The notes under the pieces are model-generated. The model worked only from the letters and a program-made list of their open reading frames with translations, had not been told where the DNA came from and made no database searches. From assembly GCA_002427815.1 (NCBI GenBank), contig DIZF01000008.1, positions 1 through 38,412 of the forward strand: a stretch of 38,412 nt of DNA, read 5' to 3'. Positions 25,486 through 33,603 of the stretch are shown piece after piece; position 1 is the stretch's first letter; the number at the start of each line of letters is the position of its first letter. A program made the position numbers and the translations under genes. This DNA comes from Ramlibacter tataouinensis (lineage in GTDB: Bacteria > Pseudomonadota > Gammaproteobacteria > Burkholderiales > Burkholderiaceae_C).

Positions 25486-27429
25486 CTACTTGCAAAGCGC
25501 GTTGAAGCTCTCGGGGCTGGCGTACGCTTTATCGAGCCACGCCATTCGTTCGTTCAAGAATTTTTTCATGAAGGCGACTTCCTCCGCGTACGAGTTGAAC
25601 ACGTAGTAGTTCGTCAGTTGCACTCCAAAGATCGGCCAGCGTCCAAAGTTGCGCTGTTGCCCCTCATCAATCCTGCTGGCATAGGTATCGATGCTGGAAT
25701 TGATGAACGTCTGGAGCGCCGGTCGCTTCTGCCTCCAGCGCGCAATGACGAGGTCAACAAACCCGGAATTGCCGGAAAGTTGGGCCAGCCAGTTGGGCCA
25801 GTTGGATCTTCCCAAGAAAGACCCGGGATGGTTGACGTGACAGCCTTCCGTTTTCCATCCGTCGGAGTAATTCGCATTGCCGGCGGCGCGGTCGAAATCC
25901 CAGATCGGTCCCATGTTCAGAAGACGATCCTGGGCGTTGGCGGCACCGTCGGTATCTTTCCACATGTAGACGCTCGATCCGAAGGCGGCGTCGACGTTCC
26001 TGAAAAGTTCGTTCAACAGATACCAGTCGACAAAACTCTGCAGGTTGATTCTTTGAGTATCGTTCACCCCGTACAAGTCCTGTTCGGTACTGACGAGCAG
26101 GTTCTTGATGAAAGAGAGCTGGTTCTGGGTGATGGCGGATTCGTCTGGTGTGTTGATGCAGATCGGAGCGCCCTGGGGCGTAATCAACTGAAGATTGATG
26201 TCGCCCTGGTTGTAACAGTCGAGCCGGAAGTCGACCTCAGCGAGGTACCCGCCGTCGAGATCGTTTACCGTGGGGCTGGCGCTCATCTTCTTTATATTCA
26301 GTCGCGCCGGATCAACGCGGATGTCTTCGGTCAGCAAATAGACGCCGACATAATCGTCGTTGAGGTAGACCTCCACGTGCTGCCCGGAAGGGGCCCACTT
26401 CAGGCCGTCGGAAAACACGCTGCTCGAACCCAGGGAAAGGGCGAGTTTGTTGCGCAGCAGGGAGCGGTCGAAGTAGTCCGCGAGCAGCGCCCAGTTGCGG
26501 TTCTTCTTCATTCCAAGGAAGTCTGGAATGCCTGCATAGCTCGCATCGTCCGTGAACTGGATCTTGTAGGGGTTCTTGGGCTGGCCCCACGTGGTATTCC
26601 CACGCCCGCGAATCCTGCCATTGAGCGCTGCCGGATCCGGGCCAACGGCTGGATTGGTCAAGGTGAAAGTTGCGCTGAGATAGGTTTCCTTCGACACGAT
26701 GGGCGCGGCGCCCTTGGTGCTGATCCTGAGGACAGGAAGGCTCATGAATGCCTTCGGCAGCTTCGAAACCACCTGGCTGATTGTTCCTGTGCCCGACAGG
26801 TCGAGGTTCGGACCGAGTGTCTTGAGGGCGCTGGCAACCGCGCGCGCTGCACCTTGGGTCATCGACCCCGCCGACGGCGCGGAATCGACGTTGATCCTGA
26901 ACTGTGAAGGAAGGCCGAGCGCGTTTCTGACCATGTCTTCTGCCAGCGGAAAATTGCTCTCCCCGGAAAGACGTACCAGTGTTGTCAAAGGCGTGATATT
27001 GCTGCTGTATGACCTCGAGGGCGAGGCCATGCGGTAGGAGGCATCGATCGAGCCGCCGGGCTGATCGGCATCGCGCGATTGCCCGGCAGTGATCTCTGCA
27101 ACGAGCGGCGCCGCCACGGCTGCGGTGCCCGCGGCCGCAAGCGAATAGCTGCCGGCGGCGTCGGTGCGGGTTTGCGGCTCGGTTTCATCGCACTTGCCGT
27201 TCAGGTTCAAGTCAATACAGACGAGCGCATTGGCGATGTACCCGTCGATGACCTTTCCGCTGATGATTTCCTGAGGCGCGCTGCCACCGCCACCGCCTCC
27301 GCCGCACGAAGCAATCAGGCATACAAGCAATACGCTGGCAACAAGGTCGACCAAAGATGAGCAATCAGTCGATATACCAGCGTGAGGCTGATGCCCCGAT
27401 GGTCTTACCCCCCAAGCAGTCGTTTTCAC
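25486..27429 (-). CDS. CotH-family lipoprotein
   Basis: 647 residues from a GTG at 27429; the frame is closed by a stop 42 bp upstream and no ATG occurs before the conserved domain, and a GAGG lies before the GTG. The signal is long (about 41 residues) and ends in LIASC (Cys42) followed by seven Gly. Residues 58-100 resemble the secreted 'DxNxNGxCDxxEP' module (CIDLNLNGKCDETEP). The CotH region starts near 225: IRGRGNTTWGQPKNPYKI (273-290), LLADYFDRSLLRNKLA, VEVYLNDDYVGVYLLTEDI and GPIWDFDRAAGN (507-518). CotH proteins include atypical protein kinases in spore coats; WDFDRA holds the DFD-like metal residues, so kinase activity is possible. Surface location is inferred from the lipobox. Probably cotranscribed with the phosphoesterase. 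Confidence 0.87.
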   Translation of the reverse strand: MKTTAWGVRPSGHQPHAGISTDCSSLVDLVASVLLVCLIASCGGGGGGGSAPQEIISGKVIDGYIANALVCIDLNLNGKCDETEPQTRTDAAGSYSLAAAGTAAVAAPLVAEITAGQSRDADQPGGSIDASYRMASPSRSYSSNITPLTTLVRLSGESNFPLAEDMVRNALGLPSQFRINVDSAPSAGSMTQGAARAVASALKTLGPNLDLSGTGTISQVVSKLPKAFMSLPVLRISTKGAAPIVSKETYLSATFTLTNPAVGPDPAALNGRIRGRGNTTWGQPKNPYKIQFTDDASYAGIPDFLGMKKNRNWALLADYFDRSLLRNKLALSLGSSSVFSDGLKWAPSGQHVEVYLNDDYVGVYLLTEDIRVDPARLNIKKMSASPTVNDLDGGYLAEVDFRLDCYNQGDINLQLITPQGAPICINTPDESAITQNQLSFIKNLLVSTEQDLYGVNDTQRINLQSFVDWYLLNELFRNVDAAFGSSVYMWKDTDGAANAQDRLLNMGPIWDFDRAAGNANYSDGWKTEGCHVNHPGSFLGRSNWPNWLAQLSGNSGFVDLVIARWRQKRPALQTFINSSIDTYASRIDEGQQRNFGRWPIFGVQLTNYYVFNSYAEEVAFMKKFLNERMAWLDKAYASPESFNALCK

Positions 27430-27906
27430 GGCTGAACCTCGGCACTCGCCAAGAGATGGTTGAACCCTCTAACCACTCTAGTCACGCCAGTCGCTATTGC
27501 CAGTACCCAGTCATCAACGTTTGCTCCTGGTCAAGGGAACAGGCTTGCGGTGCGCTCGCTGCGGTTGAGCACTTCCTTCACACAGCAGGGGTCACGTGTT
27601 CGATGCTGTATCACCGCCCATCGGGCTGTTGAATCTCCTTCGGTTTCTTCTCGCGGCGTCTGCTCAGAACCGCCTCAGTGCAGCCCGATGCACCGCACCG
27701 CTGGAAACGCCAGCTCACGGCCGACTACGGCGCGGGCAAAGAGGTAGTTGTTGCGCGCACGGTCGCTCAGCCGGTCCAGATCGACCTGACCCTCGGGATC
27801 GCAACCCGGTGCAGGGGAGGGCGGCAGTGCCGGCCCGGACGCGGGATAGTCCCTATAGGCCCGATCGCCAAAATTCGCTTCACTGGCGGGTGTTGCAACT
27901 CACCGC
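27430..27906. other. Intergenic region between CotH-like gene and livK-like gene
   Basis: 477 bases. It holds the tRNA-Val pseudogene (27547-27620). The rest has no convincing gene. Near its right end GGGATAGTCCC (27843-27853) can form a small hairpin and overlaps the palindrome CCTATAGG (27852-27859), about 50-65 bp before the binding-protein start, a possible operator. No clear -35/-10 pair was found. Confidence 0.5.
27547..27620 (+). pseudogene. Degenerate tRNA-Val(CAC) copy
   Basis: The segment aligns along nearly its whole length with the intact tRNA-Val at 23738-23812. Kept: anticodon loop TTCACAC, the D stem GCTC/GAGC (27554-27557 with 27567-27570), the GGGGTCAC stretch, TTCGAT and a terminal CCA (27618-27620); GCGGTG (27547-27552) can pair with CACCGC (27612-27617). 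Broken: two mismatches in the anticodon stem (CTTCC against AGCAG), a lost base and mispairs in the T arm, two extra bases in the D loop and a shortened acceptor junction. It should not fold into a working tRNA. Confidence 0.8.
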
Positions 27907-29184
27907 ATGAAAGCAGCCATGAAACTCCCAGCGATCGACATCCTCCCGGGTCTGCGCCTCAAGCGATCCGCCTTTCTGGTCAGCGTGGCCTGCGCCGCGC
28001 TCGGCCTGGTGGCTGCGCCGGCGCTGGCGCAGCCCAAGCCGATCCGCATCGGCGTGCCGACGGCAATGCAGCTCCAGGTGGGCCGCGACACCCAGGACGC
28101 CATCAAGATGGCGATCGACGACATCAACGCCAAGGGCGGTGTGCTTGGCCGCAAGCTCGAGATGGTGGCCGCCGACGAAACCGAGAATCCGGAAACCGGC
28201 ATCAGCGCCATCAAGAAGCTCACCGCCGACGAGAAGGTCGACGTGCTGATCGGCGGTTACACCAGCGGCGTCACGCTGGCCCAGCTGCCCCACATCTCGG
28301 CCGCCAAGACGATCTACCTCGGTGTTGGCTCGGCTTCGCCGGCGACCAACGCCAAGGTCAAGACCGACTACGACAACTACAAGTACGTGTTCCGCGTCGG
28401 GCCGCTGAACTCCGCGCATCAGGCGCGCCAGCTCACGGATTTCATTTCCACGTTTGTCAAGGGCGAGCTGGGCATCAGCAAGGTCGCGATCGTCGGCGAA
28501 AATGCCAAGTGGGTGCAGGACCTGGTGCCGTTGCTCAAGAAGGGCGCCACCGAAGCCGGCGCCGACGTTCGCGCCACCGAGTTCTTCGACGCCCAGACCT
28601 CCGACTTCTCGCCGCTGTTCTCCAAGGTGAAGGAGTCGGGCGCGCAGTACATGGTGGTCGTGCTGTCGCACGCTTCCAGCGACATCTTCGCCAAGCAGTG
28701 GTACGACTCCCGCTTCCCGATGGCTTACGGGGGCATCGACGTCAAGAGCATGGACGGCGACTTCTGCCAGCGCATCGGCGGCAAGTCGGTCGGTGAAATG
28801 GCCGTCAACTTCGCCGTGCGCGCGCCGCTGACGCCCAGGACGATCCCCTTCTTCGATGAATTCGCGAAGGTCACCGGCGGCCGCTCGCCGGTTTACACCG
28901 CCTTCAATGCGAACGATGCGGTGTACATCTACGCCGACGCCGTCAAGCGGGCCGGCAGCACCGACGCCAGCGCGGTGGTCAAGCAGCTCGAGAAGACCAG
29001 CTACACCGGCATCACCGGCGTCATCGAGTTCGACGACACCCACGACGTCAAGCCCGGCACTGCCACCTTCAAGGGCCCGTCGCTGCTGCTGGCGCAGTGG
29101 CGCGACGGCTGCAAGCGCGAGGTGGTCTACCCCAAGAGCAGGCGCACTGCCGACTTCGTCTACCCCGCCTGGGTGAAGAAGTAA
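27907..29184 (+). CDS. ABC transporter periplasmic amino-acid/amide-binding protein (LivK-like)
   Basis: 425 residues. A Sec signal peptide (KRSAFLVSVACAALGL, cleavage after ALA near residue 41) leads into a type I periplasmic binding protein (IRIGVPTAMQLQVGRDTQDAIKMA; INAKGGVLGRKLEMV; IGGYTSG). First gene of a five-gene HAAT-family importer. Starts at 27907 or the ATG at 27919 are both possible; neither has a clear ribosome binding site. The ligand (branched-chain amino acid, amide, aromatic acid) cannot be read from sequence. A strong hairpin follows its stop. Confidence 0.9.
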   Translation: MKAAMKLPAIDILPGLRLKRSAFLVSVACAALGLVAAPALAQPKPIRIGVPTAMQLQVGRDTQDAIKMAIDDINAKGGVLGRKLEMVAADETENPETGISAIKKLTADEKVDVLIGGYTSGVTLAQLPHISAAKTIYLGVGSASPATNAKVKTDYDNYKYVFRVGPLNSAHQARQLTDFISTFVKGELGISKVAIVGENAKWVQDLVPLLKKGATEAGADVRATEFFDAQTSDFSPLFSKVKESGAQYMVVVLSHASSDIFAKQWYDSRFPMAYGGIDVKSMDGDFCQRIGGKSVGEMAVNFAVRAPLTPRTIPFFDEFAKVTGGRSPVYTAFNANDAVYIYADAVKRAGSTDASAVVKQLEKTSYTGITGVIEFDDTHDVKPGTATFKGPSLLLAQWRDGCKREVVYPKSRRTADFVYPAWVKK

Positions 29185-29204
29185 TCCCGGGCGTTCTGGC
29201 TTGC

Positions 29205-29227
29205 CATCCCCGCCCTCGGCGGGGATG
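29205..29227 (+). other. Strong hairpin between the binding-protein and permease genes
   Basis: CATCCCCGCC (29205-29214) and GGCGGGGATG (29218-29227) form a perfect 10-bp stem with a 3-base loop, 20 bp after the stop. No T-run follows, so it is more likely an mRNA-stabilising or processing element that raises binding protein over permease levels than a terminator. Confidence 0.6.
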
Positions 29228-29246
29228 CTGATACACGGGGTCTCAT

Positions 29247-30101
29247 TTGCTTGAAATACTGATCGTCGGTGCGGTGAGCAGCGCCATCTACGCCATGCTC
29301 GCGGTCGGGTTCACGCTGATCTTCGGCGTGGCCCGGATCCTGAACCTGGCCCATGGCACGTTCTATGCGTTGGGCGCCTACGGGGCGTATTTTTTCACCT
29401 CGCATCTGCATCTGCCGCTGCTGCCCGCCGCGCTGCTGGCGATCGCGGTGGTGGCGGTGTTCGGCGTCGTGGTGGAGCGCGTGCTGATCCGGCCCATGCG
29501 CAAGTCGCAGCTGGCCGTGCTGATGATCACGCTGGCGGTGGCGCTGGTGGTCGAGCAGGCGCTGTTCCTGACCTTCGGTTCGGAATACCGCAACGTGCCG
29601 GCGTTCATCGACACCAAGTTCACCATCGGCGGTGTCGACGTGGGCGGGGCGCGGCTGCTGGCGCTGGGCGTGAGTGTCGTGGTGATCGCGGCGCTGTGGC
29701 TGTTCATCCAGCGCACCCGCCTGGGCTCCGCCATCCTGGCCATTTCGCAGGATCCGCAGGCGGCCCAGTACATGGGAATTCCGAGCGACCGCATCTTCTC
29801 GATCGTGATGGGCATCTCGGCGGCGCTGGCGGCGGCGGCGGGCGTGCTGGCCGGGCCGTTCCTGACGGTGCAGCCGACGATGTGGCTGTTGCCGATCGTC
29901 AAGGCCTTTGCGATTGTCGTCGTGGGCGGCCTGGGCTCGATCCCGGGCAGCATCCTGGCCGCACTGATGCTCGGTTACGCCGAGACCATCGTCGGCTACA
30001 TGATCTCGACTTCATGGACCGAGATCGTCTCGGTGCTCGCCACCCTGCTGATGCTGGTGTTCCGGCCGGCCGGCATCTTCGGCCGGCGCGCCGCCTTCTG
30101 A
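29247..30101 (+). CDS. livH: Branched-chain amino acid-type ABC permease (LivH)
   Basis: 284 residues from a TTG (LLEILIVGAVSSAIYAMLAVGF); no in-frame ATG occurs before the first membrane segment. About eight hydrophobic segments; GVARILNLAHGTFYALGAY and GGLGSIPGSILAALMLGYAE are LivH hallmarks. Forms the inner-membrane channel with LivM. It follows the hairpin 29205-29227 and precedes livM by 7 bp. Confidence 0.92.
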   Translation: MLEILIVGAVSSAIYAMLAVGFTLIFGVARILNLAHGTFYALGAYGAYFFTSHLHLPLLPAALLAIAVVAVFGVVVERVLIRPMRKSQLAVLMITLAVALVVEQALFLTFGSEYRNVPAFIDTKFTIGGVDVGGARLLALGVSVVVIAALWLFIQRTRLGSAILAISQDPQAAQYMGIPSDRIFSIVMGISAALAAAAGVLAGPFLTVQPTMWLLPIVKAFAIVVVGGLGSIPGSILAALMLGYAETIVGYMISTSWTEIVSVLATLLMLVFRPAGIFGRRAAF

Positions 30102-30108
30102 TTCCACG

Positions 30109-31044
30109 ATGTTCGGAAAACCGGTCGATCTCGTTGGTGCCGTTGCCTTTGTTGCCTTGATGGCCGTGCTGCCGCTGGTGTTCGGCGGCAATTACCTGAT
30201 CGGGGTGCTCACCGTCAGCGTGATCTACGGCATCTGGGCCGTGACCTGGGACTTCATGTCGGGCCTGACCGGCCGCGAGAACTTCGGCCACAGCCTGTTC
30301 ATCGGCGTTGGGGCCTACACCGCCGGCTTCATGAACACCAGCCTCGGCTTCAACGGCTGGTGGAGCCTGCCGGCGGCGATGCTGATGTCGGTGGTGGCCG
30401 CGGTGCTGATCGGCCTGCCCACGCTGCGGCTCAAGGGCCCTTATTTCGCGTTGGCCATGCTGTCCGGCGCGGTGATCATGCAGCGGCTGATGCTGATTTT
30501 CTGGGAACAGACCGGCGGCGAGGAGGGCATCAACGGCCTGACCCCGCTGATCCGCTCCCAGCTCGGCTTCTACTATTTCGCCCTGGGCGTACTGGTGGGG
30601 ATCACAGCCCTGTTGCTGGCGCTGGCGCGTTCGCACTGGGGCCTGATCCTGCGCGCCATCCGCGGCGACGAAGCGACCTGCCAGGCCGCCGGCATCAACG
30701 TCACTTTCTACAAGATTGCATCGCTGGTGATCAGCGCGGCTTTCGCCGGCGCCGGCGGCGCGATGTACGCGCACTACCAGCTCCAGGTCAGCCCCCAGCT
30801 GTTTGCCGTGGTCACCTCGATCACCATCATCACCATGGTCTACGTCGGCGGCATGGCGAGCATCTATGGGCCGGTCGGCGGTGCGATCCTGCTGGTGCTG
30901 CTCACCGAGCTGCTGCGCAACTTCGGCGAATGGCGGCTGATGGTCTACAGCTGCACGCTGATCCTGATCCTGTTCTTCCTGCCCAACGGGCTGATCGCGC
31001 CGACCTGGCGGCGGCTCAAGGCGACGCTGGGGAAAAGGCAATGA
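30109..31044 (+). CDS. livM: Branched-chain amino acid-type ABC permease (LivM)
   Basis: 311 residues with about nine membrane segments. LivM marks: SGLTGRENFGHSLFIGVGAY, GLPTLRLKGPYFALAML, ILRAIRGDEATCQAAGINV and YVGGMASIYGPVGGAILL. Its stop overlaps the livG start (ATGA). Confidence 0.93.
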   Translation: MFGKPVDLVGAVAFVALMAVLPLVFGGNYLIGVLTVSVIYGIWAVTWDFMSGLTGRENFGHSLFIGVGAYTAGFMNTSLGFNGWWSLPAAMLMSVVAAVLIGLPTLRLKGPYFALAMLSGAVIMQRLMLIFWEQTGGEEGINGLTPLIRSQLGFYYFALGVLVGITALLLALARSHWGLILRAIRGDEATCQAAGINVTFYKIASLVISAAFAGAGGAMYAHYQLQVSPQLFAVVTSITIITMVYVGGMASIYGPVGGAILLVLLTELLRNFGEWRLMVYSCTLILILFFLPNGLIAPTWRRLKATLGKRQ

Positions 31045-31796
31045 GTGCGCTGCTGGAGGTCTCGAACCTCAACAAGCACTTTGGCGGGCTGCATGCGGTC
31101 AGGAACGTGAACTTCTCGGTCGAGCGCGGTGAGATCGTCGGCATCCTGGGCCCCAACGGCGCCGGCAAGACCACCTTGTACAACCTGCTCACGGGCTTCA
31201 TCGCGCCCGACCCGGGCGCCAGCGTCACCTTCGACGGCCACAAGCTGCTGGGCCTGGCGCCGCACCGCATCGCCGGGCTGGGAATTTCGCGCACGTTCCA
31301 GCTGTGCCGCCCGTTCATCGGCATGAGCGTGCTCGAAAACGTCATCGTCGGCGCACTGGGTTCGCGGCGCGACCATGGCGCCGATCTGGACGCTCGCGCT
31401 CAGGCGCTGCTGGGGCAGGTGGGGCTGGCCGGCAAGGAAGGCGTGCCGGTGGAGGTGCTGTCCTATGGCGACCAGCGGCGCCTGGAGATCGCCCGCGCGC
31501 TGGCCGCCAGACCGGCGCTCTTGCTGCTGGACGAACCGTTCGCGGGCCTGGGCGGCGGCGAGATCGCCGACCTGTCGGCGCTGATCCGGCAGGTGCACGC
31601 CGACGAGGGGCTGACGGTGATCCTGATCGAACACAAGCTGCGCGAGTTCATGCGCCTGGTCGGGCGGGTCATCGCGCTCGATTTCGGCGAGGTGATCGCG
31701 CAGGGTTTGCCCGAAGACATCGTCCGGCATCCGGCCGTGATCGAGGCCTACATCGGACGCGACGCGACCGGAACGGAGCCCGCCCATGCTGCTTGA
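31041..31796 (+). CDS. livG: Branched-chain amino acid-type ABC ATPase (LivG)
   Basis: 251 residues from the ATG at 31041, overlapping the livM stop; a longer upstream frame is a shadow. Walker A GPNGAGKTT (37-45), the LivG-type signature LSYGDQ (140-145), Walker B LLLLDEPFAGL and the switch His in IEHKLREFM. Powers transport with LivF. Confidence 0.94.
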   Translation: MSALLEVSNLNKHFGGLHAVRNVNFSVERGEIVGILGPNGAGKTTLYNLLTGFIAPDPGASVTFDGHKLLGLAPHRIAGLGISRTFQLCRPFIGMSVLENVIVGALGSRRDHGADLDARAQALLGQVGLAGKEGVPVEVLSYGDQRRLEIARALAARPALLLLDEPFAGLGGGEIADLSALIRQVHADEGLTVILIEHKLREFMRLVGRVIALDFGEVIAQGLPEDIVRHPAVIEAYIGRDATGTEPAHAA

Positions 31797-32493
31797 GATC
31801 GACAAGCTGTCGGTGTCCTACGGCAAGGCGGTGGCGCTCGAAGAAGTCTCGCTGCGCGTGGCCGAAGGCGAATTCGTCGCGGTGCTGGGACCGAACGGCG
31901 CCGGCAAGAGCACGCTGCTGAAGGCAATTTCCCGCTCGCAACCGTCCACCGGCAAGCTCGAGTTTCGCGGCCAGTCGCTGCACGCCCTGCCGGCCCACGC
32001 GGTGGTGGGCCGGGGCATCTGCCATTGTCCCGAGGGACGTCGGCTCTTCCCGGAGTTGACGGTGCTGAAGAACCTGATGCTCGGCGCCTACCTCAGGCGC
32101 AACGCCACCGCGGTCGCGGCCGACCTGGCGGCGGTCTACAACCTGTTCCCTATCCTGGAGCAGCGCGGTGCGCAGATCGTCAGCACGCTGTCGGGGGGCC
32201 AGCAGCAGATGGTGGCGATCGGCCGGGCCCTGATGGGAAAACCCTCGCTGCTGCTGCTCGATGAACCTTCGGTGGGCATCGCCCACCGGCTGAAGATCGA
32301 GATCTTCGATGCGATCAAGCGCATCCAGCAGGGTGGCACCGCCATCCTGATGGCCGAGCAGGACGCCCAGTCGGCGCTGCGCATTGCCGACCGGGTCTAT
32401 GTGCTCGAGCACGGCCATATCGGCCGCGAGGGCACGAGCGCCGAATTGAGCTCGGACGACTACATCCGGCAGGCCTACCTCGGCGTCGGCTGA
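31786..32493 (+). CDS. livF: Branched-chain amino acid-type ABC ATPase (LivF)
   Basis: 235 residues; the ATG lies 11 bp inside livG. Walker A GPNGAGKST (35-43), signature LSGGQ (135-139), Walker B LLLLDEP (155-161). The D-loop region reads PSVGIAHRLK in place of the common PSLGLAP; the Walker and signature motifs are intact. The switch position after the Walker B is AEQD, as is normal for LivF (no His). Last gene of the transporter operon, with only 14 bp to the convergent regulator gene. Confidence 0.93.
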   Translation: MLLEIDKLSVSYGKAVALEEVSLRVAEGEFVAVLGPNGAGKSTLLKAISRSQPSTGKLEFRGQSLHALPAHAVVGRGICHCPEGRRLFPELTVLKNLMLGAYLRRNATAVAADLAAVYNLFPILEQRGAQIVSTLSGGQQQMVAIGRALMGKPSLLLLDEPSVGIAHRLKIEIFDAIKRIQQGGTAILMAEQDAQSALRIADRVYVLEHGHIGREGTSAELSSDDYIRQAYLGVG

Positions 32494-32507
32494 GTTTCAC
32501 CGGCCTG

Positions 32508-33590
32508 TCACGCAGCAGCGGGCGGCCCGGTCGATTTGCGGATGACCAGTTCGGCCACCAGCAGCGGCGGCAGCGCGGGTTGCCGGCCTTCCAGGCTGTC
32601 CACCAGCCAGGCGGCGGCGGCGTTGCCGATCGCCTCGGCGGGGATTCGAACCGTGGTCAATGAGGGGCTGAGGGAGGCCGCGAAGTCCAGGTCGTCGAAA
32701 CCGGTCACCGAGACATCCCGGGGCACATCCAGTCCCAGTTCCGCCGCGGCCAGCAGCGCGCCATACGCAAGGATGTCGTTCATGCACATCACGGCCGTGG
32801 GTGCGGCCGCGCCCTTGCCCCGCATCAGGCGATGCAAGGCGGCCTTGCCCTCGGACACCAGGTAAGAGGCCGGTGAGGTCTCGATCAGCGGCGGCGGCAG
32901 GCCTCGCTGCGCGAGCGCGGCCGCGACGGCGCCCACGCGGGCAGCGGAGCGGTCGTTGTCGACGGTGCCGCCGGCGATCACGCCCAGCCGCCGGTGGCCC
33001 AGGTCCAGCAGATAGCGGGTCGCGTGGGTCGCGGCCGCGAAATTGTCGAAACCGATGCAGGGCAGGGCGCCGGGCTCCGGCTTGCCCGCAGCCGCCGGCC
33101 GGCAACTCCAGGTCAGCAGGACCGGGATGCGGCGTGCCGCCAGAAAGCCGAGCGCCTTCGCGTTGTGACTGGAGCCGATCAGCATCAGCGCATCGACACC
33201 ATGCGCGGCCATGGCCCTGGCCTGCGCTTCTTCCTTGTCGTTGTCGTAATCGGAACTGGCCAGCAACAGCGTGTAGCCCTGTTGGCGCAGCACTTTGCGG
33301 AACCGGTCGATCCCGATCGCGAAGTTCAGGTTTTCCAGCGATGGAATCACGGCCCCGATGGTCCGCGAGCGGCGCGAGGCCAGCGAGCGGGCCGCGGCAT
33401 TGGGCGCGTAGTGCAACTCGGCCGCGAGCTTCAGGATGCGCTCACGGGTGGCGGCTCCCACTCGTCCCGTGTTGTTCAACACGCGCGACACCGACGCGAC
33501 CGACACTCCGGCCGCCGTGGCGATATCTTCCGCCGTGGCGGGACGCCAGCCGGGCGGCACAGCCGGCGAGCCGCGCGCTCTGGCTTTCAC
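32508..33590 (-). CDS. LacI-family transcriptional regulator
   Basis: 360 residues from a GTG at 33590. The helix-turn-helix is near 19-45 (AEDIATAAGVSVASVSRVLNN), the hinge near 60-72 (YAPNAAARSLASRRS), and then a periplasmic-binding-like effector domain (TIGAVIPSLENLNFA; MCMNDILAYGALLAA; VTGFDDLDFAASLSP). It is the last gene of the minus-strand catabolic operon, 13 bp after the Bug gene, so it probably controls that operon in response to a sugar-acid-type effector. A candidate operator core AACCGCTT lies in the divergent promoter region at 36797-36804. Confidence 0.92.
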   Translation of the reverse strand: MKARARGSPAVPPGWRPATAEDIATAAGVSVASVSRVLNNTGRVGAATRERILKLAAELHYAPNAAARSLASRRSRTIGAVIPSLENLNFAIGIDRFRKVLRQQGYTLLLASSDYDNDKEEAQARAMAAHGVDALMLIGSSHNAKALGFLAARRIPVLLTWSCRPAAAGKPEPGALPCIGFDNFAAATHATRYLLDLGHRRLGVIAGGTVDNDRSAARVGAVAAALAQRGLPPPLIETSPASYLVSEGKAALHRLMRGKGAAAPTAVMCMNDILAYGALLAAAELGLDVPRDVSVTGFDDLDFAASLSPSLTTVRIPAEAIGNAAAAWLVDSLEGRQPALPPLLVAELVIRKSTGPPAAA

Positions 33591-33603
33591 GGCAAGGGCC
33601 GGC

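Larger units (their letters stand above)
23738..27620. mobile_element. Putative islet between tRNA-Val and its degenerate copy
   Basis: The two lipoprotein genes on the minus strand lie between an intact tRNA-Val and a decayed tRNA-Val-like sequence in the same orientation. The DNA between looks less GC-biased, with more A/T in third positions than the housekeeping genes on either side. tRNA genes are the favoured targets of tyrosine recombinases, so an insertion is plausible. No integrase, transposase or terminal repeat was found inside, so it may be a remnant, or the flanks may come from an old tRNA duplication. Confidence 0.4.

Noticed and set aside
25363..26907. Plus-strand frame opposite the CotH-like and phosphoesterase genes
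   Set aside because: It crosses from one gene to the other and has no motif, while both minus-strand proteins have lipoboxes and known domains.
23813..27546. Integrase or transposase gene inside the tRNA-bounded islet
   Set aside because: All frames were considered; only the two lipoprotein genes have recognisable features.
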